A stretch of 64,000 bases of DNA from Nitrospirota bacterium (GCA_040752355.1 JBFMHE010000006.1:1-64000), one strand, 5' to 3'; numbered from the stretch's first letter, positions 15,730 to 23,828 are shown. The notes: generated from the sequence alone by a model not told the origin. Numbers and translations: made by a program.

Positions 15730-17694
15730 CTACGATGCCTTCACCGTCGAATCGATAAACTCCCTGAGCCCTGAAGGCTCGCTCAACGGTTCGTAGCAGG
15801 TATCCCCGAGGCAGGGAATGATGCGCTGACGGTCTTCGGCATAGACGATCGCCGTATACGGTCTGAAGAGTGACCGCGCCGCATCGGCGAGAGGGCTTTC
15901 GGGCGATGCCTCGATGGTCAGCGTCAGCAGCGAAAAGTATGCATCGAGGCTGCAGAAGTAGTACCCTCCATGGGCGCCGAGGTCCCGTGCCCGTACGGCA
16001 AACGCCGATAACGCTTCCTCCGCGCGTTGGCGATACAGCGCTCTCCCGGTGAGGACGGAGAGCTTGAGCAGCTGCATGACCGCCGCCGCATTGGGCGATG
16101 GGTGAGGGATATCCTCGATGCCCTTGAGCCGGATGCCGAGCACCTCTGTCTCGGCGTCGAAGAACCCTCCCTCCGAACCATCCCAGAACTTGGCGAGGCA
16201 CTGCTCCATGAGGCGCTCGGCCTCATCGCGGCAGGCTGCCGAGCCGGTGGCTTCATAGGCGGCGATGAGCGCCTCGACGATATAGACATAATCATCGAGC
16301 AGCGCCTCCACTCCTGCCGTATGGAGGAGCCTCTCCTCCTGCCTGTTCAGGCGGAGTATGCGGTCGAGGCTCTTGAGCGCAAAAGCCCGCGCACCATCAT
16401 GCCCGAGCATCCGGGAGGCGCTGAGAAAGGAGGTTATGAACATGCCGTTGAGCGAGGTGTAGAGGGTCTCATCGATAAAGGGGGCGGTCCTCCTGTCTCT
16501 CTCGTTGAGCAGCTTCGCCTTGCCGCGCGCGATCAGCTCCTTCACCGCCTCCTCGCTCTTCCCCATCTCCCGCGCTATAGCGCTTTCATCGCGAGCAGCG
16601 AAGAGCACCCGCTTCGAGGGGTCGTGGTGCATGCTCCCCCGCTCGTGCAGCAGATGTCGGGAGAGCACGTCGTATTCGTCTTTGCCGAGAACCGCCCTGA
16701 ACTCCTCGTCGGTCCAGGTGAAATAGCCCCCCTCGTCATCAGGGGTGACATCCGCGTCCTGGCTCGCATAGAACCCTCCTTCGGGGTCAGAGAGCACGCT
16801 CATGGCGAAGGTGATGATCCCTTCGGCAACCTGCCGGTAGTAGGGGGCGCCGAAGAGTCCATAAGCGTCGGCGTACACTCTCAGGAGCCATGCATTATCG
16901 TCCGCCATCTTCTCGAAATGCGGCACGACCCAGGCTTCGTCGACCGAATAGCGGTGGAACCCTCCCTTGAGCTGGTCGTGGAACCCGCCCTTCGCCATGG
17001 CGTCGAGGGTCTTCCTGACGGCGAGAGCGCTGCCCTCGTCACGGTCGAAGAAGTGCCGGTTCAGGAGGAAGGTCATCGCTCCATGCAGCGGGAACTTCGG
17101 CGCCGTGCCGAAGCCGCCGTTCCGGGGATCGAACGCCGACATGACCGCGCCGACGGCCCCGTCCCTGAGCTCGACCGTTATCGGTCCCCGGGGCAGGCCC
17201 TCGGGCTTGAGGAAGTCCATAAGCTGCGCCGTGTACCGTGCAACCTCTTCCCGGTTTTTCCGGTAGAGCTCCACGACCGCCCTCAGGACCCTCTTGAACC
17301 CGGGCCTTCCGTAGCTGTCTTCGGGAGGAAAGTAGGTGCCGCCGAAGAAGGGTCTCTTGTCGGGGGTGAGAAAGACGCTGAGGGGCCAGCCTCCGCCCGA
17401 GCCCATCGCCGCCACCGCCTGCTGGTAGCGCCGGTCGATGTCGGGACGCTCGTCGCGGTCGAGCTTGATGCAGATGAAATGGTCGTTGAGGAGCCGTACG
17501 ACCTCGTCATCGAAGAAGCACTCCTTGGCCATCACATGGCACCAGTGGCACCACACGGCGCCGGAGCTCAGGAATACCGGCCTGTCCTCGCCCCGCGCCC
17601 GCTCGAACGCCTCTTCCGACCAGGGATACCACTCGATCTTCTGGTCAGCGGCGTGCCTGAGGTACGGGGATCTCTCCCGGGCGAGCTTGTTCAT
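15730..17694 (-). CDS. YyaL/DUF255 thioredoxin-fold protein with six-hairpin glycosidase-like domain
   Basis: 654-residue cytoplasmic protein of the widespread YyaL/spermatogenesis-associated protein 20 family. Residues about 1-165 form a thioredoxin-like domain (LARERSPYLRHAADQKIEWYPW and the redox motif CHWCHVMAKECF). The rest resembles an alpha/alpha-barrel seen in N-acylglucosamine epimerases (GFHDQLKGGFHRYSVDEAW, HFEKMADDNAWLL). The biochemical function is not settled. The start at 17694 is supported by GTGAGG just upstream; a longer in-frame extension runs into word-repeat DNA. It is the last of a run of minus-strand redox and stress genes. Confidence 0.92.
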   Translation of the reverse strand: MNKLARERSPYLRHAADQKIEWYPWSEEAFERARGEDRPVFLSSGAVWCHWCHVMAKECFFDDEVVRLLNDHFICIKLDRDERPDIDRRYQQAVAAMGSGGGWPLSVFLTPDKRPFFGGTYFPPEDSYGRPGFKRVLRAVVELYRKNREEVARYTAQLMDFLKPEGLPRGPITVELRDGAVGAVMSAFDPRNGGFGTAPKFPLHGAMTFLLNRHFFDRDEGSALAVRKTLDAMAKGGFHDQLKGGFHRYSVDEAWVVPHFEKMADDNAWLLRVYADAYGLFGAPYYRQVAEGIITFAMSVLSDPEGGFYASQDADVTPDDEGGYFTWTDEEFRAVLGKDEYDVLSRHLLHERGSMHHDPSKRVLFAARDESAIAREMGKSEEAVKELIARGKAKLLNERDRRTAPFIDETLYTSLNGMFITSFLSASRMLGHDGARAFALKSLDRILRLNRQEERLLHTAGVEALLDDYVYIVEALIAAYEATGSAACRDEAERLMEQCLAKFWDGSEGGFFDAETEVLGIRLKGIEDIPHPSPNAAAVMQLLKLSVLTGRALYRQRAEEALSAFAVRARDLGAHGGYYFCSLDAYFSLLTLTIEASPESPLADAARSLFRPYTAIVYAEDRQRIIPCLGDTCYEPLSEPSGLREFIDSTVKAS

Positions 17695-17703
17695 AATCCT
17701 CAC

Positions 17704-17832
17704 AATGAAAAAATAGCTATCAGCTATCAGCCGGCAACAAAGGATACAAGCAGTCTGCAAAACATCTTAGTTGTTACTGAATGCTGAAAGCTGACCGCTG
17801 AAAGCTTCTTTGTTTTCACTGATAGCTGATTG
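17704..17832. repeat. Intergenic AGCTATCAGC word repeat
   Basis: AGCTATCAGCTATCAGC at about 17716-17732 is answered by GCTGAAAGCTGACCGCTGAAAGC (17784-17806) and TGATAGCTGATTGC (about 17821-17834), i.e. CTATCAG/CTGATAG words in opposite orientations around a unique core. Same architecture as other spacers in the window but different words. Confidence 0.65.
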
Positions 17833-17844
17833 CTTGCTTCGTCC

Positions 17845-18282
17845 TCACACGGTCGGCTCGTAGCGCTGTATCGGGAAGCCGAGCCGCTTCATCTGGTCGA
17901 GCGCCCACTCGTCCTCGACCCGCTCATCCTCGGCCACATATCCCTTGGTCCGGGCATACTCCCGCAGGAACACATAGGCGAGCTGCTTCTCCGCGGTATC
18001 GAACTGGAGCATCAGGTTCGCCCTGTTGTCGACCACCTGCCAGCGGACATCGAGCGCGGTGATGAGATCGTGAAGCCTCCCGTCGTCGACCGCCTCCTGG
18101 ACGACCATGACGAGCTGGCCGTCGGGCCCGGCGGTAAGCTTCATGAACTGGGCCGGCTCGTCGAGGGACTCCCCGTGCTGTTCCGCCCATGCAGCCAGAC
18201 GCGGCACATACCGGATATCGGCCACGCAATACTCGCCGCCGATCCTTTGCAGCAGCTCATCATAGTCCCGTACGCTGATCAT
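17845..18282 (-). CDS. Hypothetical protein, 145 residues
   Basis: Not recognised. A soluble, acidic 145-residue protein beginning MISVRDYDELLQRIGGEYCV with no signal peptide, transmembrane segment or metal motif. The ATG at 18282 follows GGAGGGA. It lies 29 bp downstream of a ferritin-like protein gene on the same strand and is likely in one transcript with it, so a stress or metal role is possible but is inference only. Confidence 0.8.
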   Translation of the reverse strand: MISVRDYDELLQRIGGEYCVADIRYVPRLAAWAEQHGESLDEPAQFMKLTAGPDGQLVMVVQEAVDDGRLHDLITALDVRWQVVDNRANLMLQFDTAEKQLAYVFLREYARTKGYVAEDERVEDEWALDQMKRLGFPIQRYEPTV

Positions 18283-18311
18283 GACTCCCTCCGTACGTGG
18301 TGAGATAGGGG

Positions 18312-18806
18312 TTAGGCTGCCCGGGAGAGCTTTGCCATCATGCTCCTGAGATGGTCGATGTGCTTCGTCTCCTGCTCCATCATGCTCCTGAAGACGACCC
18401 GTGCATTGGTATCCGCAGCGCTCCTCGAGAGCTTCCAGTAGAGATTGTAGGCCTTGCCCTCGATCTCGAGCGCCAGGGCGACCGCTCCCATGTCGTCGGT
18501 AATGGTATAGCGCTCGATACTCGATTCGAGATCCTTTACCGGGATTCCCGCCTCGGTGAGAGGAGCAGGGCTCTTTCTGCTGAACTCCTCGAACCCCTGC
18601 ACATCCCGGTCTTCCGTCATCGACCGGTAGAGGTACCCGATATACTCCATGTGCCGGTCCTCCCATTCCGCAAGCTCCTTGAACGCCTGCTTCGCCTCGG
18701 CAGCCGACACCTTCTGCGCAGCCTGCGCATAAAACTCCCGAGTCCCCTTCTCCATGAAATAGGCGTCCATGAGCGCCTGGAGCACGTCCTCTTTCCCTGT
18801 CGCCAT
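18312..18806 (-). CDS. Ferritin-like/rubrerythrin-type diiron protein
   Basis: 164-residue four-helix protein. The carboxylate/histidine positions of a rubrerythrin-type diiron site are visible in four helices: FMEKGTREFYAQAA, ELAEWEDRHMEYIGYL, LALEIEGKAYNLYWKL and MMEQETKHIDHLRSMM. There is no C-terminal rubredoxin domain, so it is not a full rubrerythrin. Such proteins detoxify peroxide or handle iron in the cytoplasm. Its neighbours (cytochrome P460, superoxide dismutase) fit an oxidative or nitrosative stress cluster. GGGAGAG lies upstream of the ATG. Confidence 0.85.
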   Translation of the reverse strand: MATGKEDVLQALMDAYFMEKGTREFYAQAAQKVSAAEAKQAFKELAEWEDRHMEYIGYLYRSMTEDRDVQGFEEFSRKSPAPLTEAGIPVKDLESSIERYTITDDMGAVALALEIEGKAYNLYWKLSRSAADTNARVVFRSMMEQETKHIDHLRSMMAKLSRAA

Positions 18807-18866
18807 TACCCGGCTCTCCCTTCGTCGAATAAAGGATGGTTGTTCATCGCTGCTGCACAGGGCGCG

Positions 18867-19367
18867 CTACTTGGTCAGGATATAGTCGCCGGCCTTGTTC
18901 TTCGCGTGGCAGCCGATACAGCTCTCCACCTTTCCCGAAGCCTGCACCGTGCCGTCCGGAGCATATTTAGCCCAGAACCAGTTCCCGGCAGACGGGTTGT
19001 AGCCTTTCACCTTGTACATCACGGTGAGGGCGGCGAGCTCTTTGTCGGACTTGTAGTTCTCCTTCACGATGATCGCATCGTTGGCCATGCCCTTCTTCTT
19101 GCCGATCGATCTGAGCGCAGGCTCATTGACATAGGTGGTGAGCAGAACGCCGTGGGGCTCCGTCCCCTTGTAGAGCTTCCCTTTGCCGGGCCACATATCC
19201 CACTGGGTGTAGGGATCGGTCTTCGTTATGTAATCGTAGAGCGCCTTGGCGTTGGGCCCCGGCATGACCTTCTGCGTTTCCGAAGGGATCTGCTCATGCA
19301 CCGCATAAGAGCCGGAACCTGCTGCAAGGAGAGCAAAGAGACAGAGAGCTGCTACCGCTGTTTTCAT
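18867..19367 (-). CDS. Cytochrome P460-family c-type heme protein
   Basis: Exported 166-residue monoheme protein: signal peptide (about 1-22), P460 fold and a single C-terminal CIGCH heme site at about 151-155. TYVNEPALRSIGKKKGMANDAIIVKENYK and VKGYNPSAGNWFWAKYAPDG match the family. Cytochromes P460 bind hydroxylamine or nitric oxide; in ammonia oxidisers the heme is crosslinked to a lysine, and a candidate lysine-rich stretch is present. Whether this one oxidises hydroxylamine or is a P460-like protein without that activity cannot be decided here. AGGAGGT precedes the ATG, and a TTGACA promoter lies at 19419-19447. An octaheme HAO-family protein is encoded 40 kb away. Confidence 0.88.
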   Translation of the reverse strand: MKTAVAALCLFALLAAGSGSYAVHEQIPSETQKVMPGPNAKALYDYITKTDPYTQWDMWPGKGKLYKGTEPHGVLLTTYVNEPALRSIGKKKGMANDAIIVKENYKSDKELAALTVMYKVKGYNPSAGNWFWAKYAPDGTVQASGKVESCIGCHAKNKAGDYILTK

Positions 19368-19418
19368 AACCCATACCTCCTGAATAGTGGTTTACGAGCA
19401 ACCATAACTGCTACTTAA

Positions 19419-19447
19419 CTCCTACCAAACAGGCAAGTGGTTGTCAA
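19419..19447 (-). promoter_or_regulatory. Promoter of the cytochrome P460 gene
   Basis: Minus strand: -35 TTGACA (19442-19447), 17-nt spacer, -10 TAGGAG (19419-19424). Predicted leader about 45 nt. Confidence 0.6.
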
Positions 19448-19508
19448 GGCTGCGGATTGCGGCACCCCTCAGCTGCCAAGAACGTACGTCCACACCTGCG
19501 CAAAGACC

Positions 19509-19937
19509 TCAGTAGGTCGAAGGATCTTCGGGAGGGAGCTCCGCCTCGTCGAACGGCAGAACCCCGAGCTGCACCATAACGGATTCGAAATCGCTGAGGA
19601 GGCCGGAATAGTCATACCCCGGGAGCTCCTCGTGCAACGCTTTTTCGACGAGCGCATCGAAGGACGCGTAGTCGAACTTGCCGTCGAGCACGTCCGAGCG
19701 GGTCAGGAGAGAATAAAGCGTCTTCTCGTCATCCAGTCGTTCCCCCTCCTCTACGCGAAGGCTCTTCCGCCGCTCAGGTCCGAGCACATACCAGTGCATG
19801 GCGCTCCCCAGGGCATCATACAGGGTCACGATCCCTGCAGCGATCTTGCCCTGCCGCAACCGTCGCCTGCCGCCGCGGATATGCAGCTTCGCCTGCTGCA
19901 GCGCCGCTGCTTCGGGCCCGAGGGCGTCGGCATCCAT
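19509..19937 (-). CDS. Conserved-looking hypothetical protein, 142 residues
   Basis: Not recognised with confidence. The protein starts with an Ala/Arg-rich helix (EAAALQQAKLHIRGGRRRLRQG), continues KIAAGIVTLYDALGSAMHWYVLGPE and ends in an acidic tail (LPFDEAELPPEDPSTY). The pattern of a positively charged helix followed by an alpha-helical hairpin is loosely reminiscent of HEPN-like folds, but no catalytic motif is visible. The start at 19937 is uncertain: GGGG lies 3-4 nt upstream of the ATG. It follows an 88-residue gene by 52 bp on the same strand, so the two are probably co-transcribed with sod upstream or from an internal promoter. Confidence 0.65.
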   Translation of the reverse strand: MDADALGPEAAALQQAKLHIRGGRRRLRQGKIAAGIVTLYDALGSAMHWYVLGPERRKSLRVEEGERLDDEKTLYSLLTRSDVLDGKFDYASFDALVEKALHEELPGYDYSGLLSDFESVMVQLGVLPFDEAELPPEDPSTY

Positions 19938-19989
19938 CAACCCCGCATGCGGCACCGCATTCCCTCGCCTTCCGGAACGGCAGCAGGTC

Positions 19990-20256
19990 TCATTCCGGCC
20001 AGGTCTCCCCGGGATCGAACCCCTGCTGCGCCCGGCGTATACGCTTCGCCAGCTCCCTGATCGCATCGGCCAGGGGCATTCCTTCGGCAACCAATTCGCT
20101 CACGAGCTCCGCCTTCGAGAGACTGCTGATAATCTCCTCCGCAGGGCGGCTGTCGATGCAGACGTTGGCCCCGGTCTCGAGCTGTTGTGTTATGCACCGC
20201 TCTATCTGGTCGGGGGTATACTTCTTCGCCAGTTCTTTGATCTCCTTTACATCCAC
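19990..20256 (-). CDS. Hypothetical protein, 88 residues
   Basis: Small soluble helical protein starting at a GTG codon (20256) after a weak AGGA site, MDVKEIKELAKKYTPDQIE..., with a C-terminal ELAKRIRRAQQG helix. The N-terminus resembles small uncharacterised proteins common in environmental bacteria, but I cannot assign a named family or function. It sits 19 bp after the sod stop codon and upstream of a 142-residue gene, suggesting a sod-led operon. Confidence 0.7.
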   Translation of the reverse strand: MDVKEIKELAKKYTPDQIERCITQQLETGANVCIDSRPAEEIISSLSKAELVSELVAEGMPLADAIRELAKRIRRAQQGFDPGETWPE

Positions 20257-20275
20257 GACGCTATCCTATGGAACG

Positions 20276-20881
20276 CTATGCCACTCCTGCGAGGGCAGGC
20301 GTCTGCTGCAGCCGCGCTTCTGCCGCCGCCCAGTTGATGTTCTTGAAGAAGGCAGCGATATAATCGGCTCTCTTCAACCCGTAATCGATCATGAAGGCAT
20401 GCTCGAAGACATCCATTATCAGTATGAGGTTGCATGAGGAAGGATGCCCGGTATCGTGCTCATTGATCCAGAAGTTCATGAGCTTGCCGGTGCGCGAATC
20501 CTGATAGAGGGCTGTCCAGCCGATGCCCCTCATCGCTCCCGCAGCCTTGAAATCCTTTTCCCAGGACTCATAGCTTCCGAAGTCCTCGGCCATCCGTGCA
20601 GCGAGCTTGCCGTTCTTGTCGATACTCCCGTTGCCGCCGAGATTTTCGAAATAAAACTCGTGGAGCCGCACCCCGTTGAACTCCCATCCGAGCCTCCGCT
20701 TCATTTCAGCGTACTCGGGAGTCGACTCCTTCCCGTCCTTGAGCAGCGCCGCCAGGGAATCCAGGAGCTTGTTGGTATTGGTCACATATCCCTGATAGAG
20801 CGTAAAGTGGTTCTTCAGGAGCGTCTCGCTGAATCCCTCCATGCCGATCAGCTTGCTGTAATCATTTGCCGTGTACGCCAT
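20276..20881 (-). CDS. Superoxide dismutase (Fe/Mn type), divergent
   Basis: Dismutates superoxide to oxygen and peroxide. The 201-residue protein keeps candidates for all four metal ligands: His in LKNHFTLYQGYV, His in NGVRLHEFYFENLGG, and Asp and His in DVFEHAFMIDYG. The motifs differ from the textbook forms (HH...Y, NHxFYW, DVWEHAYYLDY), so it is a divergent member and its metal cannot be predicted. No signal peptide, hence cytoplasmic. The ATG at 20881 follows AAGGAGG; an in-frame extension to 20953 is not supported. The promoter at 20925-20953 is a good sigma-70 match. Confidence 0.9.
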   Translation of the reverse strand: MAYTANDYSKLIGMEGFSETLLKNHFTLYQGYVTNTNKLLDSLAALLKDGKESTPEYAEMKRRLGWEFNGVRLHEFYFENLGGNGSIDKNGKLAARMAEDFGSYESWEKDFKAAGAMRGIGWTALYQDSRTGKLMNFWINEHDTGHPSSCNLILIMDVFEHAFMIDYGLKRADYIAAFFKNINWAAAEARLQQTPALAGVA

Positions 20882-20924
20882 AATGCAGTCCTCCTTGAGA
20901 TGATGAATGCTGGATTCTGATTGA

Positions 20925-20953
20925 ATTCTATTATCTTTTCCATTCGATAGCAA
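20925..20953 (-). promoter_or_regulatory. Promoter of the superoxide dismutase gene
   Basis: Minus strand: -35 TTGCTA (20948-20953), exact 17-nt spacer, -10 TAGAAT (20925-20930). Predicted leader about 37 nt. Confidence 0.65.
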
Positions 20954-21110
20954 CCCCTCCGCATTCCCTTGCGGATGCCGGGCCCCGCGGTAAATTACCT
21001 AAATGCTACCAGATTGGGCATAAATGTCAAATAGCGGAGAGTCCGACGTTTGGAGCTCGCTGCGGGGCATCCCGATCCGAACGTTCCCGGTCCTTTTTTC
21101 TGCTATAATC

Positions 21111-21119
21111 TCCTTAACA
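21111..21119 (+). promoter_or_regulatory. Extended -10 promoter of the HAD hydrolase gene
   Basis: TGC-TATAAT with TATAAT at 21114-21119; predicted start near 21126, about 32 nt before the ATG at 21158. Confidence 0.55.
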
Positions 21120-21157
21120 ACACCTGCCGTGGCTTCTCGATACTCTCCGGGGACACC

Positions 21158-21775
21158 ATGAAAAGACCTGAAAAAAAAGCGCCGCTCAAGGCAGTCCTGT
21201 TCGACTTCGGCGGGGTCCTGGCAGAAGAGGGCTTCAGGGGCGGGCTCAAAGCGGTCGCCCTCAAGGACAATCGTGATCCCGAGCGCTTTTTCGAGCAGGC
21301 CCGGGAGCTTATCTACGAGATCGGCTATGTCACCGGACAGACCGACGAGGCGAGCTACTGGAGCGCGCTGCGGGAAGAGACGGGCATCACCTGGAGCGAC
21401 GGCGAGCTCAGGGAGGAGATTCTCAAGCGCTTCGTGCTCCGCCGGCGCATGCTCCGGCATGTCGAGCGACTCAGATACCACGGCATCGTCGTAGCCCTTC
21501 TGAGCGACCAGACGAACTGGCTCGACGAGCTGAACCGGAGGGACCCCTTCTATCACTACTTCGACCACCTCTTCAACTCCTTCACGCTGCACAAAAGCAA
21601 GCGGGATCCCTCGATCTTTATGGATGCGGCCGCACGCATCGGGTTCAGGCCCGGGGAGATGCTCTTCGTCGATGACGACAAAGGAAACACCGGGAGGGCC
21701 ACTGAGCGGGGATACAGGGTCATCCATTTCCAGGGCATCGATGATTTCGAAGCGAAGATAAGCGCTTTCGTCTGA
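21158..21775 (+). CDS. HAD-superfamily hydrolase
   Basis: 205-residue cytoplasmic hydrolase. Motif I LFDFGGVLAEEG supplies the nucleophile Asp, motif II is LLSDQT, motif III uses a Lys in LHKSKRDPSIF and motif IV is MLFVDDDKGN. The helical cap between motifs I and II is of the type found in small sugar- or nucleotide-phosphate phosphatases and haloacid dehalogenases. The substrate cannot be inferred. The ATG at 21158 is chosen because the promoter at 21114-21119 lies downstream of the other in-frame candidate. It is followed 45 bp later by an aldo/keto reductase gene with its own promoter. Confidence 0.88.
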   Translation: MKRPEKKAPLKAVLFDFGGVLAEEGFRGGLKAVALKDNRDPERFFEQARELIYEIGYVTGQTDEASYWSALREETGITWSDGELREEILKRFVLRRRMLRHVERLRYHGIVVALLSDQTNWLDELNRRDPFYHYFDHLFNSFTLHKSKRDPSIFMDAAARIGFRPGEMLFVDDDKGNTGRATERGYRVIHFQGIDDFEAKISAFV

Positions 21776-21805
21776 GCCCCGGCTTTTGCGGGCTTCCGCA
21801 TTGTC

Positions 21806-21814
21806 TGCTACAAT
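21806..21814 (+). promoter_or_regulatory. Extended -10 promoter giving a leaderless aldo/keto reductase mRNA
   Basis: -35 TTGCGG (21786-21791), 17-nt spacer, TGC-TACAAT with TACAAT at 21809-21814. The expected start falls on the A of the ATG at 21821, and no ribosome binding site exists. Confidence 0.6.
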
Positions 21815-21820
21815 TGCCTT

Positions 21821-22654
21821 ATGGATATTCCGAAAAGAGTTCTCGGCAGGACAGGCGTTGCGGTCACCGTCCTGGGGCTCGGCGGAGAGGGAGTGCTCAG
21901 GACCTACGGCTATGAAGAGGACGCTTACCGGCTCATCAACACGGCGATCGACCTCGGCATCACGTACTGCGAATCGGCGCGGGCCTACTCCGGCAGCGAA
22001 TCCTATTACGGCCTGGCCCTGAAAGAGCGCAGGGCAGAGGTATTCCTCACGAGCAAGTCCCACGCCAGGGATAAAAAAGGCGCCCTCGCGCACCTTGCCG
22101 AGACCCTGCGCGCCATGAAGACGGACCACCTCGACCTCTGGCAGGTGCACGATGTGAGGACCGCCGATGATATCGAGGAGCTCTTCGGTCCCGACGGGGC
22201 CGTCGAGGCCTTCGCCGAGGCGAAGGCGAAAGGTCTCGTCCGCTTCGTCGGCGTGACCGGCCATCACGATCCCGCCGTCATCTCCCGGTGCATCGGGATG
22301 TTCGACTTCGATACGGTGCTGCTGCCGGTCAATCCCGCGGAACCGTCGCACAACAGTTTCATCCGGACCGCGCTGCCGCTCGCACAAGAGAAGGACATGG
22401 GGGTTATCGGCATGAAGGTCTATTTCCGCGGGCTCGCAGAGCAGCTGCCGTGGTTCAGCTCGATGGAGCCGTTCCTGCGCTTCGCGCTCTCCCAGGGGAT
22501 CACCACAGCGGTCATCGGGTGCGACAGCGTTGCACAGCTCGAGGAGAATGTCGCCTTTGCGAAGTCCTTCCGTCCCCTTTCCGACCGCGAGCTGCAGGAG
22601 CTCATCGACGAGACCGCTCCCTTTGCCCGGCAGCTGCTGTATTACAAACCGTAA
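21821..22654 (+). CDS. Aldo/keto reductase
   Basis: 277-residue NAD(P)H-dependent oxidoreductase with a TIM-barrel fold. Family motifs are LGRTGVAVTVLGLGGEG, GITYCESARAYSGSES, FLTSKSHAR and LDLWQVHDV. Of the catalytic tetrad, Tyr (RAY), Lys (TSK) and His (QVHD) are present, but the usual Asp (DTA...YG) is replaced by Glu (CESARAY), an unusual change. The C-terminal IGMKVYFRGLAEQ and AVIGCDSVAQLEEN fit members that act on aldehydes or as potassium-channel-beta-like proteins. The substrate is unknown. The probable leaderless start is at 21821. Confidence 0.88.
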   Translation: MDIPKRVLGRTGVAVTVLGLGGEGVLRTYGYEEDAYRLINTAIDLGITYCESARAYSGSESYYGLALKERRAEVFLTSKSHARDKKGALAHLAETLRAMKTDHLDLWQVHDVRTADDIEELFGPDGAVEAFAEAKAKGLVRFVGVTGHHDPAVISRCIGMFDFDTVLLPVNPAEPSHNSFIRTALPLAQEKDMGVIGMKVYFRGLAEQLPWFSSMEPFLRFALSQGITTAVIGCDSVAQLEENVAFAKSFRPLSDRELQELIDETAPFARQLLYYKP

Positions 22655-22738
22655 AACGCTGCACCCTGTTCGACCGGCACACAGGGGGGCCGCGCGCTGT
22701 CCGTAATCCCTGAGAGCACCCGTGAAAGCGAGGGAGTC

Positions 22739-23653
22739 ATGAGAGAAGAGAAACTGTACGACTGTCTGATTATCGGCGCCGGACCCGGCGGGCTCCAGGC
22801 TGCCATTTACCTGGGACGATGCAATTTCGAAGTCCTCCTCATCGACAGGACGGGAGGCAGGACATGGCATGCGAAACATATCGAGAACTACTTCGGCCAC
22901 CGGCTCGTCACCGGGGAGGAGCTCATTACGACCGGCATCGAGCAGGCGAAGCAGTTCGGGACCCGTGTCGAGCGGGGACAGGTGATCGGCATCCGGAAGC
23001 GCGATACCTTCGAAGTGGACACCCACACCGATACCTGCCGCGCCCGCTTCGTCATCGTCTCGTCCGGCGTCTATGACATCCTTCCGCCGCTCGAGAACCT
23101 CTACACCTTTTTCGGCGACTCGTTCCACACCTGCATCGATTGCGACGGGTACCGCACCACCGGAAAAAAGATCGTCGTCATGGGAGACGGCATCGAGGCG
23201 GTCAATCATGCATTCGCCATGAAAGAGATGTACACCGGCGATATCACCGTCGTGGTCGATGCCGACAGCATACCACCCGAATACGAGGAGGAGCTGAGCG
23301 ACGAGGGCATTCCGCTCGTTAAAGGGGAGCCGGTAAAATTGCTCGGCGGCGAACACCTCGAGGCCGTGGAACTGAGCAGCGGAGAGCGCATTCCCTGCGA
23401 GGCGGTCATGTCGACCTACGGCTATCGCCGCAATGACGACTTCCTTTCAGGGCTCGAGCTCAAGAAGAACCAGCGGGGATACTATGTTACCAGCCGGGAC
23501 TACGAGTCATCCCTGAGCGGCCTCTACATCGTCGGCCCGCTCAACACCGGCCACGACCAGGTCGTCATCGCTGCAGGAGAAGGCGCCGTCGCCGCCCTCG
23601 ACATCAAGCGCGCCGTCCTCGAACAGCGCAAAATGGCGTTCTTCACGGAATAA
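22739..23653 (+). CDS. Thioredoxin-reductase-like flavoprotein without NADPH motif (paralogue 1)
   Basis: 304-residue two-domain flavoprotein. The FAD site IIGAGPGGLQAAIYLGR (11-27) and the redox centre CIDCDG (C132, C135) match thioredoxin reductase, as does the FAD-binding C-terminus YIVGPLNTGHDQVVIAAGEGA. The NADPH domain lacks the GGGxxAxEEA loop (here MGDGIEAVNHA) and the HRRxxR phosphate-binding arginines. NADPH is therefore probably not the donor; ferredoxin-dependent flavin thioredoxin reductases show the same losses. A near-tandem paralogue follows 158 bp downstream. The ATG at 22739 follows GGGAG. Confidence 0.85.
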   Translation: MREEKLYDCLIIGAGPGGLQAAIYLGRCNFEVLLIDRTGGRTWHAKHIENYFGHRLVTGEELITTGIEQAKQFGTRVERGQVIGIRKRDTFEVDTHTDTCRARFVIVSSGVYDILPPLENLYTFFGDSFHTCIDCDGYRTTGKKIVVMGDGIEAVNHAFAMKEMYTGDITVVVDADSIPPEYEEELSDEGIPLVKGEPVKLLGGEHLEAVELSSGERIPCEAVMSTYGYRRNDDFLSGLELKKNQRGYYVTSRDYESSLSGLYIVGPLNTGHDQVVIAAGEGAVAALDIKRAVLEQRKMAFFTE

Positions 23654-23655
23654 AG

Positions 23656-23770
23656 GCAAGTGAGAAGTGGGAACTGAGAAGTAGGAAGTGAAAACAGGAG
23701 CCAGAATAAAAAACTCCCTTAAGCTCCCCCCCGTCTTCTTACTTCTTACTTCTTACTTGTCTGTCCTTAC
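23656..23770. repeat. Intergenic GAAGTGAGAAGT word repeat
   Basis: The left side is AAGTGAGAAGTGGGAACTGAGAAGT followed by AGGAAGTGA. The right side is the inverse: CTTCTTACTTCTTACTTCTTAC, then TTGTCTGTCCTTACTTG. The core between them has a C-run (CTCCCCCCCG). It can fold into an imperfect hairpin between the two flavoprotein genes. Confidence 0.7.
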
Positions 23771-23796
23771 TTGTCTTTATCCCTTCATCTCGTTTA

Positions 23797-23828
23797 CTAT
23801 TCTCTTCAGCCATGGCTGAAGAGAATAG
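23797..23828. promoter_or_regulatory. Perfect 32-bp palindrome centred on a start codon
   Basis: CTATTCTCTTCAGCC-AT-GGCTGAAGAGAATAG: 15-bp perfect arms with the ATG of paralogue 2 (23812) at the centre. A TTGTCT (23771-23776)/TACTAT (23795-23800) promoter with 18-bp spacing would start transcription near 23807, inside the palindrome, leaving a very short leader with no ribosome binding site. It could be an operator for a dimeric regulator, or an mRNA hairpin presenting or hiding the start codon. Confidence 0.75.
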
